Positions 17,510 through 25,582 of a stretch of 64,000 nt of DNA are shown piece by piece. The position numbers and the translations under genes were made by a program. Source of the stretch: Paractinoplanes pyxinae (GTDB taxonomy: Bacteria; Actinomycetota; Actinomycetes; Mycobacteriales; Micromonosporaceae); contig NZ_JAPNTZ010000002.1 of NCBI RefSeq assembly GCF_026626335.1, forward strand, positions 434,001 through 498,000, given 5' to 3'. Positions within the stretch are counted from its first letter, which is position 1; each line of letters opens with the position of its first letter. Under the pieces are notes generated by a model. That model was not told the DNA's origin and ran no database searches. It was given only the letters and a program-made list of their open reading frames with translations.

Positions 17510-17988
17510 GCGGCCTGCAGTTCGGCGAAGACCGACGGGGTGCCGGGCGGGCGGGCCACGCCGAGGTGTTGCTCGCGTAGTTCGTCCATGAATCTGTCCC
17601 ACAGCTCGGGGCCGCCGCGTTCGAGCAGTTCGGCGCGGACCGACAGTTCGTGGCTGGCCGGCATGTGCCGGCGGCCCCAGGAGCCGAGCGCCGCCATGAC
17701 CGGCACCAGCTGGACGCCGGCCTCGGTCAAGCTGTAGCGGATCTTCTGCTTGTGGGTCTCGTCGTCGGTACGCCACAGCAGACCGTGGGCGACCAGGCGG
17801 CGCAGGCGGTCGGCCAGGATGTTGGAGGCGATCCGCTCCTCCGAGCCGGCCAGCAGCTCGCGGAAGTAGTGCCGGTTGCCGAACATCACGTCGCGCAGCA
17901 CGACGAGGGACCAGCGGTCGCCCATCACCTCGACCGCGAGGTTGATCGGGCAGCCCGACCGGTGCACCGGCTCTGTTTCTGTACTCAT
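17482..17988 (-). CDS. HxlR family transcriptional regulator
   Basis: 168 residues with the N-terminal cysteine of the family (GCPINLAVEVMGDRWSLVVLRDVMFG) followed by the winged helix (FRELLAGSEERIASNILADRLRRLVAHGLL). HxlR proteins often sense electrophiles, quinones or oxidants through that cysteine and control a divergent gene. Here the divergent gene encodes peptidase E, and a 17-bp inverted repeat lies between. ATG 17988 is the only reasonable start. The C-terminal extension of about 50 residues is not recognised. Confidence 0.87.
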   Translation of the reverse strand: MSTETEPVHRSGCPINLAVEVMGDRWSLVVLRDVMFGNRHYFRELLAGSEERIASNILADRLRRLVAHGLLWRTDDETHKQKIRYSLTEAGVQLVPVMAALGSWGRRHMPASHELSVRAELLERGGPELWDRFMDELREQHLGVARPPGTPSVFAELQAAYEAAVAIK

Positions 17989-18014
17989 CGAGACCGATGG
18001 TACTTCGCAACCGG

Positions 18015-18031
18015 TGATGATAGTTTCATCA
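18015..18031. promoter_or_regulatory. Inverted repeat, candidate HxlR operator
   Basis: TGATGA-TAGTT-TCATCA lies midway in the 83-bp divergent spacer between the HxlR and peptidase E genes, as expected for a repressor controlling both. Confidence 0.5.
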
Positions 18032-18071
18032 AGCCGATTTCAGTATGCAACCAGTTCGACGGGATGGTTCC

Positions 18072-18746
18072 ATGAGACTTCTGCTCACCTCCGGCGGCGT
18101 CAAGAACAAGAGCATCCACGACGCCCTGCTCGACCTGCTGGACAAGCCGATCGCCGAGTCGAGCGCCCTCTGCATCCCCACCGCGGGCTACGCCAATCCG
18201 GGCGGCATCGGCCGGGCCTGGAACTTCATCAGCGGCAACGAGCCGGAGTGCCCCATGGCCGAGCTCGGCTGGAAGTCGGTGGGCGTGCTGGAACTGAGCG
18301 CACTGCCCAGCCTGAAGGAAGAGCTCTGGACGTCCGCGGTCCGCGAGACCGACGTCCTGCTGGTCAACGGCGGTGACCCGCTCTATCTGAACTACTGGAT
18401 GGGAGAGTCTGGGCTGGCCGACCTGCTGCCTTCGCTGAACGACACGGTCTGGGTCGGTCTCAGCGCCGGCAGCATGATCATGACGCCCCGGATCGGCGAC
18501 GACTTCGTCGGGTGGAGGCCGCCCGCCGGCGGCGACGACAGCACGCTCGGGATCGTCGACTTCTCGATCTTCCCGCACCTCGACCACCCCGACCTGCCCG
18601 AGAACACCATGGCCGCCGCCGAGAAGTGGGCCGCCACCCTTCCCAACCCGGCTTATGCGATGGACGACCACACCGCGATCAAGGTGGTGGGCGACGTCGT
18701 CGAGGTCGTCTCGGAGGGCCACTGGAAGCTGTTCAACGAGGCCTGA
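18072..18746 (+). CDS. pepE: Peptidase E-like serine peptidase (family S51)
   Basis: 224 residues. A flavodoxin-like fold begins MRLLLTSGGV; NGGDPLYL (about 99-106) and GLSAGSMIM, with the nucleophile serine at 131, match dipeptidase E, which removes N-terminal aspartate from Asp-X dipeptides in the cytoplasm. FPHLDHPD supplies a conserved His. Start ATG 18072 is chosen over the in-frame 18045 because homologous proteins begin at this strand. It is divergent from HxlR, which may regulate it. The end overlaps the convergent oxidoreductase gene by 14 bp. Confidence 0.82.
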   Translation: MRLLLTSGGVKNKSIHDALLDLLDKPIAESSALCIPTAGYANPGGIGRAWNFISGNEPECPMAELGWKSVGVLELSALPSLKEELWTSAVRETDVLLVNGGDPLYLNYWMGESGLADLLPSLNDTVWVGLSAGSMIMTPRIGDDFVGWRPPAGGDDSTLGIVDFSIFPHLDHPDLPENTMAAAEKWAATLPNPAYAMDDHTAIKVVGDVVEVVSEGHWKLFNEA

Positions 18747-19863
18747 CCCACTGTCCGGTGGAGGCCGACTGTTCCATCGCGTCCAAGGCCTCGGCGGCCC
18801 GGATGGCGTCGGCCAGCGTGGCCCCGTACGGCTGCCCGTCCGCGACCGACCGCAGGAAGCGCGCGGCCTCGATGACCTTCAGGTCGTCGTAGCCCATGGG
18901 GATGCCGGCGCCGGGCTGGAACGCCCCGAAGTCGCCGTCGTGAGGGCCGACGAAGAGAGTGCGCACCGGTTCGTCCTGATAGGACGGGCCGGTGCCGACG
19001 CCGAGCTCGCCCATCCGCCGGAAATCCCAGAACAACGCGCCCTTGGTGCCGTGAATTTCGAAGCCGTACGTGTTCTGCTCACCCACGGCGACCCGGCTGC
19101 AGTCGAGTGTGACCCGGGCGCCCGAGGCCATCCGGAGCAGGCTGCCGAACCAGTCCTCGTTCTCGACCGGCCCGGGCGCCCCGCTGCCGCGTTCGTGGCC
19201 GGCCGTGGCGGCGGTCGGCCGGGGCCTCTGCGGGATGAACACGGCGGTGTCGGCCACCAGCGAGTCGATCTCGCCGAGCAGATACCGCACCAGATCGACG
19301 CCGTGCGCGCCCAGGTCGCCGAGCACCCCGTTGCCGCCCCGGGCCCGCTCGAACCGCCAGCTCAGCGCGCCCTCGGGATGGGCCGCGTAGTCGCTCAGGA
19401 ACCGGAACCGGGCGTGCGTGACCGCGCCGATCTCACCGTCGGCGATCAGCGCACGGGCCTTCTCGACGGCCGGCGCGTTGCGGTAGTTGAAGCCGACGGT
19501 GACCTGTCCGTCGCCGACGATGGCGCGCGCGTCGGCCGCGGTGAGCCCGACCGGCTTCTCGATCCAGATGTGCTGCCCGGCCGCCGCGAACGCGCTGCCC
19601 ATCTCGCGGTGCAGGAAGTTGGGCGCGGTGATGCTGACCGCCCCGACCCGCGGGTCGCCGACGAGGTGCCGCCAGTCGGCCGTCGACTCGTCGAAGCCGT
19701 AGCGCTCGGCCGCCTCGGCGGCGCGCCCGGGCACGTCGTCGGCCACCGAGACGAGCCGGACCGGTGGCACGCCGGGGAAGTGGTGCGGCACCCGGGCGTA
19801 CGCCTGCGCGTGCACCCGCCCCATCCAGCCGAAGCCGACGACGGCGACACCGAGGGCGGCCAC
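18733..19863 (-). CDS. Gfo/Idh/MocA family NAD(P)-dependent oxidoreductase
   Basis: 376 residues. The Rossmann motif VVGFGWMGRVH (about 8-18) is followed by the family EKP motif (WIEKPVG, about 99) and a C-terminal mixed sheet with GDLGAHGVDLVRYL, whose histidine fits the catalytic position. Members oxidise or reduce sugars, inositols or related polyols using NAD(P); the substrate here is unknown. GTG 19863 begins one base after the TGA of the CopC-domain gene, so translation is coupled to it. That pairing is unusual functionally. Confidence 0.85.
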   Translation of the reverse strand: MAALGVAVVGFGWMGRVHAQAYARVPHHFPGVPPVRLVSVADDVPGRAAEAAERYGFDESTADWRHLVGDPRVGAVSITAPNFLHREMGSAFAAAGQHIWIEKPVGLTAADARAIVGDGQVTVGFNYRNAPAVEKARALIADGEIGAVTHARFRFLSDYAAHPEGALSWRFERARGGNGVLGDLGAHGVDLVRYLLGEIDSLVADTAVFIPQRPRPTAATAGHERGSGAPGPVENEDWFGSLLRMASGARVTLDCSRVAVGEQNTYGFEIHGTKGALFWDFRRMGELGVGTGPSYQDEPVRTLFVGPHDGDFGAFQPGAGIPMGYDDLKVIEAARFLRSVADGQPYGATLADAIRAAEALDAMEQSASTGQWVRPR

Positions 19864-19864
19864 G

Positions 19865-20461
19865 TCAGGTGGTCTTGCGGCGACGGGTGACCAGGAAGAT
19901 GCCGAGCCCGACGACGGCCAGGGCGGCGACGATCACCGTGATCAGCAGGCCGTTGCCACCCGAGTCCTCGTCGGAGGCCAGTTCGGTGGTGGGGGCGGCG
20001 CTGGTGGCCGGCGGAGGCGCGGCGACCAGGGACTCGTCGGCGGCCGGGGCGGTCGGGGCGGCGCTGGTCGGCTCGGTGGTGGGCTCGGCCTTGGTCGACG
20101 GGTCGTTCACGGTGAACTTGTACGACCCCTGGACCGTGTGGCCGTCCTTGGAGACCACGCGGTAGGCGACCGTGTAGGCGCCGTTGGCCAGCGCGTCGAA
20201 GGTGACAGTGCCGGTGGCCCCCTCGACCTTGGGCTCCGACGTCTGCACCTTGGCCGCGCCGGTGACCGTGATGGTCGTGTAGTCCGGGTTCAGCTTCTGC
20301 AGGAACTTCAGCTTGACGCTGGTCGGGGCCTTGGTGACGGTGGCGCCCTTGGCCGGGGTGGCCTGGGCCAGCGCGTTGTGGGCGAACGCCGGGGCGCCGG
20401 GCAGCAGGACGGCCAGCATCGCGGCGAGCGCGACGAGCGGGCGGGTCAGGCGTCTGTCCAT
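19865..20461 (-). CDS. Secreted CopC-domain copper protein with C-terminal membrane anchor
   Basis: 198 residues. A Sec signal ending AFA is followed by His (AFA-HNALAQATPAKGATV), the N-terminal Cu(II) ligand of CopC. The beta-barrel ends with DGHTVQGSYKFTV, whose Asp and His complete the Cu(II) site. A Pro/Ala/Thr linker (about 125-165) leads to one membrane helix (about 170-190) and an RRRK stop-transfer tail. It binds copper on the outer face. No CopD permease lies beside it; the next gene is an oxidoreductase. GGGAAGGA stands about 9 nt before the ATG, and TACGAT at 20502-20507 may be its -10 box. Confidence 0.85.
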   Translation of the reverse strand: MDRRLTRPLVALAAMLAVLLPGAPAFAHNALAQATPAKGATVTKAPTSVKLKFLQKLNPDYTTITVTGAAKVQTSEPKVEGATGTVTFDALANGAYTVAYRVVSKDGHTVQGSYKFTVNDPSTKAEPTTEPTSAAPTAPAADESLVAAPPPATSAAPTTELASDEDSGGNGLLITVIVAALAVVGLGIFLVTRRRKTT

Positions 20462-20562
20462 GGGGGCGGGGGTCCTTCCCTAGCGGGCGTTCGTGGCGAC
20501 CATCGTAGTTCTCCGGAGTTGGTCGCCCGCGGGCGCGCGGAAGTTCCCACGGAAACAGGCGG

Positions 20563-20594
20563 CGGTGCCGGGCGCCGGGTAGCGCCCGGCACCG
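20563..20594 (-). terminator. Strong hairpin terminator
   Basis: CGGTGCCGGGCGC and GCGCCCGGCACCG form a perfect 13-bp stem with a 6-nt loop about 100 bp downstream of the small secreted protein gene. No long U-run follows, as is common in actinomycetes. The other side of the 234-bp spacer 20462-20695 shows no gene. Confidence 0.7.
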
Positions 20595-20695
20595 ACCGGG
20601 GACCTGTGGGGTTGTGACGAGGATTCAATACGTTAAGCGGCTCCTTTCCGAAAGCCTATTCCAGGCATCGATGGAAATATCAGAGAAAGCAATTC

Positions 20696-21073
20696 TCAGC
20701 GGCCGGAGCGGTGGCCGTGGGGGCCGCGGTGGTCGAACCGGTTGTGGCCCGGGCGGCTCCAGTCCCAGCCGCGCTCGACCTCGAGGGCGAACACGCCGCG
20801 GTTGAACCCGCGCTGCTGGAAGTCGCAGTCGTAGTCGTCCCACTTGCCGAACCGCTCACCGATACGTCCGGCCAGGTCACAGGCCCGGTACGTGCGGTAG
20901 TAGCCGACCACCACGTCGCGGCCGCGGTGCCGGTCGGCCTGGGTGGAGGCGGACTGGGACTTGGCCGCGCTCGGCGCCGAGGTGTCCGCGGCCTGCGCCG
21001 GGCCGACCCCGAAGGCAACCCCGGCCAGCAGACCCAGACCGGCCGTCGTGAGGAATCGCGTGGTCTTGTTCAT
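20696..21073 (-). CDS. Small secreted protein, unknown function
   Basis: 125 residues. MNKTTRFL, a hydrophobic core and AQA-A mark a Sec signal peptide. The mature part has two cysteines (YRACDL and DYDCDF) that could pair, several Trp/Tyr residues and a His/Arg/Gly-rich C-terminus (RPGHNRFDHRGPHGHRSGR) that may bind metal or polyanions. I recognise no family. GAAGGA precedes the ATG by 7 nt. It appears monocistronic, with a strong hairpin downstream. The 253-bp region up to the DedA promoter shows no further gene. Confidence 0.65.
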   Translation of the reverse strand: MNKTTRFLTTAGLGLLAGVAFGVGPAQAADTSAPSAAKSQSASTQADRHRGRDVVVGYYRTYRACDLAGRIGERFGKWDDYDCDFQQRGFNRGVFALEVERGWDWSRPGHNRFDHRGPHGHRSGR

Positions 21074-21313
21074 GTCCGTATTCCTTCCCGGAGGCGATTG
21101 TTGCTATTTCCGTGTTGCATGATCAGGAAAGCATCCGGCGGCCCCGGAACACGCCATTCAACACGCCGGGTAACCCGGACGATCGATAGCCGAAAAGGGG
21201 ATGCGCAATAAGACGTTTCGGCAGCGCTAATTCGGGATAAGGAATTTCCGGAGTGTCTGTGCCCCCATGTTCTTAGGGGGATTTCACCGATCCGCCTCGG
21301 GTGTTCGCGTTCC

Positions 21314-21319
21314 TAGGCT
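21314..21319 (+). promoter_or_regulatory. Leaderless -10 box TAGGCT of the DedA gene
   Basis: TAGGCT is followed by seven bases and the GTG at 21327, so transcription should start at the start codon. This decides for GTG 21327 over the longer frame from 21267. Confidence 0.6.
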
Positions 21320-21326
21320 GCTCAGC

Positions 21327-22862
21327 GTGCGGATGGTCGGCGATCTGATCGGGGCACTGCCCGCGGGGCTGGTGCTGATCGTCGTCGCCGCGCTGGTGAC
21401 CGCGGAGGCGGCGCTGCTCGCCGGGCTGGTGCTGCCCTCGGCGACGGCGCTCGTCGCGCTGGGCCTGCTCGCCAACGAGGGGGTGGTGCGCATCGGGCCG
21501 GCCGCGCTGGTCGCGACGGGGGCGGCGGTCCTCGGAGGCACGGGCGGATACGTCGCCGGTCGTCGCCGGGGACCGCGGGCGCGCTGGGTCAAAGAGAGAC
21601 ACTGGCGGCGGGCCGAGCGCATCTTCGACCGGCACGGCGGGCGGGCCGTCTTCTTCGGACAATGGGTGGTCGGCGCGCGGACGCTGGTGCCCCGGCTGGC
21701 CGGGATGAACGGCGTGCCCTATCGCAGATTCGCCGCGTGGCACACCCCGGCCGCCGTGGGCTGGACGTTGTGGCTGGTGGTGGGCAGCTATCTGGCCGGC
21801 GCCTCGTACGACGTGCTGGCCGCGCGGGCCGGCCGGGCCGGGGGAGCGCTGGCCGTCCTCACCGCGCTGCTGATCGGCCTGGTGCTGGCCGGCCGCTGGC
21901 TGGGCGATCACCCGCCGAGCGCGCCGGCCTGGCTGCCCCACCGCCTCGCTCTCGACGCCAGGCCGCTCAACCGCAAAATCAACGGCTTGGTGCGCGGACG
22001 GCTGACTCCCGTGCTCACCAGCCTCGGAGCGCTGGTCTTTCTGGCTGCCCTCCTGGTCGCCGTCATCCCGCTGATCGTGCAGCTCAGCGGCCTGGCCGCG
22101 ACCGACGAAGCCGTCACGGACTGGGCGCGCGGCCAGTGGACCTCCGACGGCTACCGCTTCGCATTAGAACTAGCCACCTCGGTCAGCCCAGAAATCCTGC
22201 TCGGTGCGGCGGCCGTCGTCGCCCTGGTACATGCCTGGTGGCAGCGCCGCGATCTGCTCGACAGTCTCGCCCCGCTGGCGCCCGTGGCCGTCCTCATGCT
22301 GGTGCTGGCCGTCGTCTCGCCGCCCTCGTGGCAGGGCCCGCCCGAGGCGATCTTCCCGTCCGCCGCCGAGTACGACGGCCCGATGCCGCTGGTCGTGCGC
22401 GGCGCCGGGGAGGCGCTGAGCGAGGCCGGTCCGGCGCTGGCGTCCATGGCCGCCGGTCAGACCGCGCTGCTCGCCGCGGTGATCGGTCTGCTCGCCTGGC
22501 TGCTGTCGCGCCGCCTCACTTGGCCGCGGTGGGTCGCAGTGGGCACGACGGCCGCGGCCGTTCTCACCGTCTGCGCCGGCTCGTGGGTCTACCTCGGCTG
22601 GAGCCGCCTGAGCGAGACGATCGCCGCGCTGATCCTCGGCGTGGCCTGGGCGGTCCTGAACGCCGCCATCTGGGCGACGCGAGGGGCGGCGCGAGAGCCG
22701 GGGCGAGGGGCGGCGCGAGAGCCGGGGCGAGGGGCGGCGCGAGAGCCGGCGCGAAAGGAGGGGCGAGGGGCGGCGCGAGAGCCGACGCGAGAGGAAGGGC
22801 GGGAGCCGGCCGTGACGACCGGGCCGCCGAGCGAGGCCCGGCGGCTCGATCGCGTGCCTTAA
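21327..22862 (+). CDS. DedA-family membrane protein fused to a degenerate PAP2 domain
   Basis: 511 residues. The N-terminal half is a DedA/SNARE-associated domain: re-entrant helices, the GYVAGRRRGP segment and FGQWVVGARTLVPRLAGMNGVPYRRFA, typical of undecaprenyl-phosphate or phospholipid scramblases. After a linker, five to six helices have the shape of a type 2 phosphatidic acid phosphatase. The active-site PSGH reads MAAGQ, and SR-x5-H reads SRLSETIA without the histidine, so the phosphatase is probably inactive. The tail (about 445-511) is a hydrophilic repeat RGAAREPG. Start GTG 21327 follows the leaderless promoter. The protein may scavenge or flip a lipid carrier without dephosphorylating it. 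Confidence 0.75.
   Translation: MRMVGDLIGALPAGLVLIVVAALVTAEAALLAGLVLPSATALVALGLLANEGVVRIGPAALVATGAAVLGGTGGYVAGRRRGPRARWVKERHWRRAERIFDRHGGRAVFFGQWVVGARTLVPRLAGMNGVPYRRFAAWHTPAAVGWTLWLVVGSYLAGASYDVLAARAGRAGGALAVLTALLIGLVLAGRWLGDHPPSAPAWLPHRLALDARPLNRKINGLVRGRLTPVLTSLGALVFLAALLVAVIPLIVQLSGLAATDEAVTDWARGQWTSDGYRFALELATSVSPEILLGAAAVVALVHAWWQRRDLLDSLAPLAPVAVLMLVLAVVSPPSWQGPPEAIFPSAAEYDGPMPLVVRGAGEALSEAGPALASMAAGQTALLAAVIGLLAWLLSRRLTWPRWVAVGTTAAAVLTVCAGSWVYLGWSRLSETIAALILGVAWAVLNAAIWATRGAAREPGRGAAREPGRGAAREPARKEGRGAAREPTREEGREPAVTTGPPSEARRLDRVP
22681..22788 (+). repeat. 24-bp tandem repeat inside the DedA-PAP2 gene
   Basis: Four copies of a 24-bp unit (beginning GAGGGGCGGCGC) at 22681, 22705, 22729 and 22765, the last preceded by a 12-bp partial unit. 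Each full copy adds RGAAREPG-like residues, so copy number could vary in frame. Confidence 0.8.
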
Positions 22863-22865
22863 GGT
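22860..22865 (+). promoter_or_regulatory. Leaderless -10 box containing the upstream stop codon
   Basis: TAAGGT includes the TAA stop of the DedA gene (22860-22862) and stands 8 nt before the ATG of the histidine kinase at 22874. Confidence 0.55.
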
Positions 22866-22873
22866 CACGGGTT

Positions 22874-24100
22874 ATGACCCTCGACGGGCTGCGCCGCCGC
22901 ACCCACGCGGCCGTCGACGCCCTCGAACGGCTCGTCGGCGGGCTCGGCACGGCGGTTCTCGCCCTGGCCCTGGTGTTCTGGCTGTTCATCGTGGCGCTCA
23001 CGAGCCTGGCCGGCGTCGGCCTGGTGTTCGCGCCCTCGGCCGCCAAGGCCGTGCGCGCCGTGGCCGACCGGGAACGGGCCCGCCTCTCTCGCTGGGGCCC
23101 CGAGATCATCGGTCCCGAGCCGCTGCTGTCCGGCCTGCACGCCTGGACCGACAAGGCGCTCTGGCGCGAGGTGGTGTGGCTGGTCGAGCACGCCACGCTC
23201 GGCTTCGTGGTCAGCATCTTCGGCCTGACCATCCCGCTCTCGGCGGTGCAGGACCTGACGTACCCGTTCTGGTGGTGGTCGGTGCCGCCCGACTCGGCCC
23301 CCGGGCTGGTCTTCTGGCCGGTGCACAACCAGCTCGACGCCCTGGCCGTCGGCCTGTACGGCGTGGCCTGGCTGGTCATCGGCTTCTTCGGCGGCCCCTG
23401 GCTGGCCCGGGCCCAGGCCTGGCCCGGCCGCCGTCTGCTCGCCCCGCCGCCCGGCACCGACCTCTCGCTGCGCATCGTCGAGCTCACCGCGACCCGGGCG
23501 GCCGCCCTCGACGCGCACGCGGCCGAGCTGCGCCGCATCGAGCGCTCGCTGCACGACGGCGCGCAGAACCGCCTGGTCGCGGTGAGCGTGCTGCTCGGGG
23601 CGGCCCGGCGGGCGGTCGCGCGCGACCCGGCCACGGCCGGCGACGTGCTGGAACGGGCTCAGGAGGCGGCCGAGCAGGCCCTGGCCGAGCTGCGCACGGT
23701 CGTCCGGGGCATCCTGCCGCCGGTGCTCGACGGCCGCGGGCTGGACGGCGCGCTGGCCGGCCTGGCCCACGACTGCGCCGTGCCGTGCCGCCTCGATGTC
23801 GACCTGCCGCACCGCTGTGCCGCCTCGGTCGAGGCCACCGCCTACTTCGTGGTGGCCGAGGCGCTGACCAACATCACCAAGCACAGCGGAGCGACCGCGG
23901 CCGGGGTCACCGTCCGCATCCAGGATCAGAAGTTGAAGATCAGCATCGAGGACAACGGCCGCGGCGGCGCCGACGAGGACGGCGGATCCGGGATCACCGG
24001 CATCCGGCGGCGCGTGGAGGCGTACGACGGAAACTTGACCTTGACCAGCCCGGCCGGAGGGCCGACGACCCTGCGAGTGGAGCTGCCGTGCGGATCGTGA
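22874..24100 (+). CDS. NarL-type sensor histidine kinase
   Basis: 408 residues. Membrane segments near 22-55, 103-125 and 155-174 form an actinobacterial sensor domain. The dimerisation helix of HisKA_3 type carries the phosphorylated histidine in SLHDGAQ (H227). The ATPase part shows the N-box (ALTNITKHSGAT) and EDNGRGG plus GSGITGIRRR. It should phosphorylate the response regulator whose gene overlaps its end by 13 bp. A much longer in-frame reading exists upstream but overlaps the DedA gene and has no coding sense. The leaderless promoter fixes the ATG at 22874. Confidence 0.87.
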   Translation: MTLDGLRRRTHAAVDALERLVGGLGTAVLALALVFWLFIVALTSLAGVGLVFAPSAAKAVRAVADRERARLSRWGPEIIGPEPLLSGLHAWTDKALWREVVWLVEHATLGFVVSIFGLTIPLSAVQDLTYPFWWWSVPPDSAPGLVFWPVHNQLDALAVGLYGVAWLVIGFFGGPWLARAQAWPGRRLLAPPPGTDLSLRIVELTATRAAALDAHAAELRRIERSLHDGAQNRLVAVSVLLGAARRAVARDPATAGDVLERAQEAAEQALAELRTVVRGILPPVLDGRGLDGALAGLAHDCAVPCRLDVDLPHRCAASVEATAYFVVAEALTNITKHSGATAAGVTVRIQDQKLKISIEDNGRGGADEDGGSGITGIRRRVEAYDGNLTLTSPAGGPTTLRVELPCGS

Positions 24101-24732
24101 TCGCCGAGGACGACGCGCTGCTGCGGGAGGGCCTGGCGCTGTTGCTGCGGGCCGAGGGGCTGGACGTGGTGGCGACGGCGGAGGATCCGGACGCTTTCCT
24201 GGCCGCCGTCGACGAGCACAAGCCGGACGTGGCGATCGTCGACGTGCGCATGCCGCCCACCCACACCGACGAGGGCATCGTGGCCGCCGTCGAGGCCCGC
24301 CGGCGGCTGCCCGGCCTCGCCGTGCTCGTGCTTTCGGCGTACGTGGAACAGGCCTTTGCCACCGACTTGCTGGCCGGGGGCGCGGCCGGCCTGGGCTATC
24401 TGCTGAAAGAGAGGGTGGGCCGGGTCGAGGAGTTCCTGGAGGCGCTGCACCGGGTGGCCGACGGGGGCACGGCCGTCGACCCCGAGGTGGTCGGCCTGCT
24501 GCTGGCCCGCAACCGGCCGGACGACGCGCTGGCCCGGCTGAGCCCGCGCGAGCGCGACGTGCTGGCGCTGATGGCCGAGGGGCTGGGCAACACCGCGATC
24601 GCCGAGAAGCTGGTGGTCACCGAGGGCGCGGTGCACAAACACATCCGCAGCATCTTCGCCAAACTCGACCTGGCCCCGGACGACCGGGCCGACCGTCGCG
24701 TGACCGCCGTGCTGCGTTACCTGCGGCAATAG
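24088..24732 (+). CDS. NarL/FixJ-type response regulator
   Basis: 214 residues. The receiver domain has acidic EDD near residues 7-9 and the phospho-acceptor Asp52 in VDVRMPP. A LuxR-type DNA-binding domain closes the protein (LSPRERDVLALMAEGLGNTAIAEKL, then TEGAVHKHI as the recognition helix). GTG 24088 lies within the kinase gene, indicating coupled translation. A 16-bp palindrome begins seven bases after its stop and lies upstream of the ABC genes, the likely target. Confidence 0.88.
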   Translation: MRIVIAEDDALLREGLALLLRAEGLDVVATAEDPDAFLAAVDEHKPDVAIVDVRMPPTHTDEGIVAAVEARRRLPGLAVLVLSAYVEQAFATDLLAGGAAGLGYLLKERVGRVEEFLEALHRVADGGTAVDPEVVGLLLARNRPDDALARLSPRERDVLALMAEGLGNTAIAEKLVVTEGAVHKHIRSIFAKLDLAPDDRADRRVTAVLRYLRQ

Positions 24733-24738
24733 CGCCAA

Positions 24739-24754
24739 GTACAGCAGGCTGTAC
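24739..24754. promoter_or_regulatory. Palindrome, candidate response-regulator box
   Basis: GTACAGC-AG-GCTGTAC has perfect 7-bp arms. It stands about 60 bp upstream of a TAGCGT -10 candidate (24801-24806) for the ABC genes, a position suited to an activator. Confidence 0.55.
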
Positions 24755-24809
24755 CTGGAAGACGCCCGCTGGCTTCATCGATCTTCACCGCTGCCGAAAA
24801 TAGCGTTTC

Positions 24810-24830
24810 CGGTGTCAGCAATCGACACCG
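24810..24830. promoter_or_regulatory. Inverted repeat before the ABC ATPase gene
   Basis: CGGTGTC and GACACCG flank a 7-bp spacer just before the GAGAGGCG ribosome site. It could be a second operator or a leader hairpin. Confidence 0.35.
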
Positions 24831-24843
24831 AGAGGCGCTTGAG

Positions 24844-25578
24844 ATGAACGACATGCTCGCGGTCCGGGTGGAGGGCCTCACCCGGACGTACACCACCGAC
24901 GGGCAGCCGGTCACGGCCCTGGCCGGGGTGGACGCGGCCTTCGCCCGCGGCACGTTCACCGCGGTGATGGGCCCGTCCGGCTCCGGCAAGAGCACCCTGC
25001 TGCAGACCGCCGCCGGCCTCGACCGCCCCTCGTCGGGCCGGGTCTGGGTGGGCGACACCGAGCTCTCGAAACTGTCCGAGACGAAGCTGACCGAGTTGCG
25101 GCGCGACCGCATCGGCTTCGTCTTCCAGTCCTTCAACCTGATCGGCGCGCTCACCGTCGAGGAGAACATCCTGCTGCCCTCGAAGCTGTCGGGGGAGAAG
25201 CCGGACTGGCACTGGCTGGGCAGCGTGATCGAGCGGGTCGGCCTGACCAACCGGCTGACCCACCGCCCGGCCCAGCTCTCCGGCGGGCAGCAGCAGCGGG
25301 TGGCCATCGCCCGCGCCTTGGCCGTGCGGCCCGACGTGGTCTTCGCCGACGAGCCGACCGGCGCCCTCGACACCGAGACAGCGGCCGAGGTGCTGGCGCT
25401 GCTGCGCTCGATGGTCGACGAGTTCGGCCAGACCGTCGTCATGGTGACCCACGACCCGGTCGCCGCCTCGTACGCCGATCGCGTGCTGGTGCTGGCCGAC
25501 GGCCGGATCGTGCGCGACCTGCCCCAGGTGGGCGCCGAGAAGATCGCCGAAGTTCTCGCCACGCGGTGGAAGGCCTGA
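24844..25578 (+). CDS. ABC transporter ATP-binding protein (MacB/LolD type)
   Basis: 244 residues: Walker A GPSGSGKST (about 39-47), Q-loop VFQSFNLIGALTVEEN, signature LSGGQQQRVAIARAL, Walker B VVFADEPTGALD and the H-loop MVTHDP. These features place it with ATPases that drive FtsX-type permeases. GAGAGG precedes the ATG. The permease gene begins 5 bp after the stop. The NarL-type two-component genes lie just upstream, suggesting that the pair answers an envelope or antibiotic signal. Confidence 0.9.
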   Translation: MNDMLAVRVEGLTRTYTTDGQPVTALAGVDAAFARGTFTAVMGPSGSGKSTLLQTAAGLDRPSSGRVWVGDTELSKLSETKLTELRRDRIGFVFQSFNLIGALTVEENILLPSKLSGEKPDWHWLGSVIERVGLTNRLTHRPAQLSGGQQQRVAIARALAVRPDVVFADEPTGALDTETAAEVLALLRSMVDEFGQTVVMVTHDPVAASYADRVLVLADGRIVRDLPQVGAEKIAEVLATRWKA

Positions 25579-25582
25579 CGTC

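Noticed and set aside
21662..22873. In-frame extension of the histidine kinase over the DedA gene
   Set aside because: The extension is Arg/Gly/Ala-rich shadow sequence; a leaderless promoter and the first membrane helix place the start at 22874.
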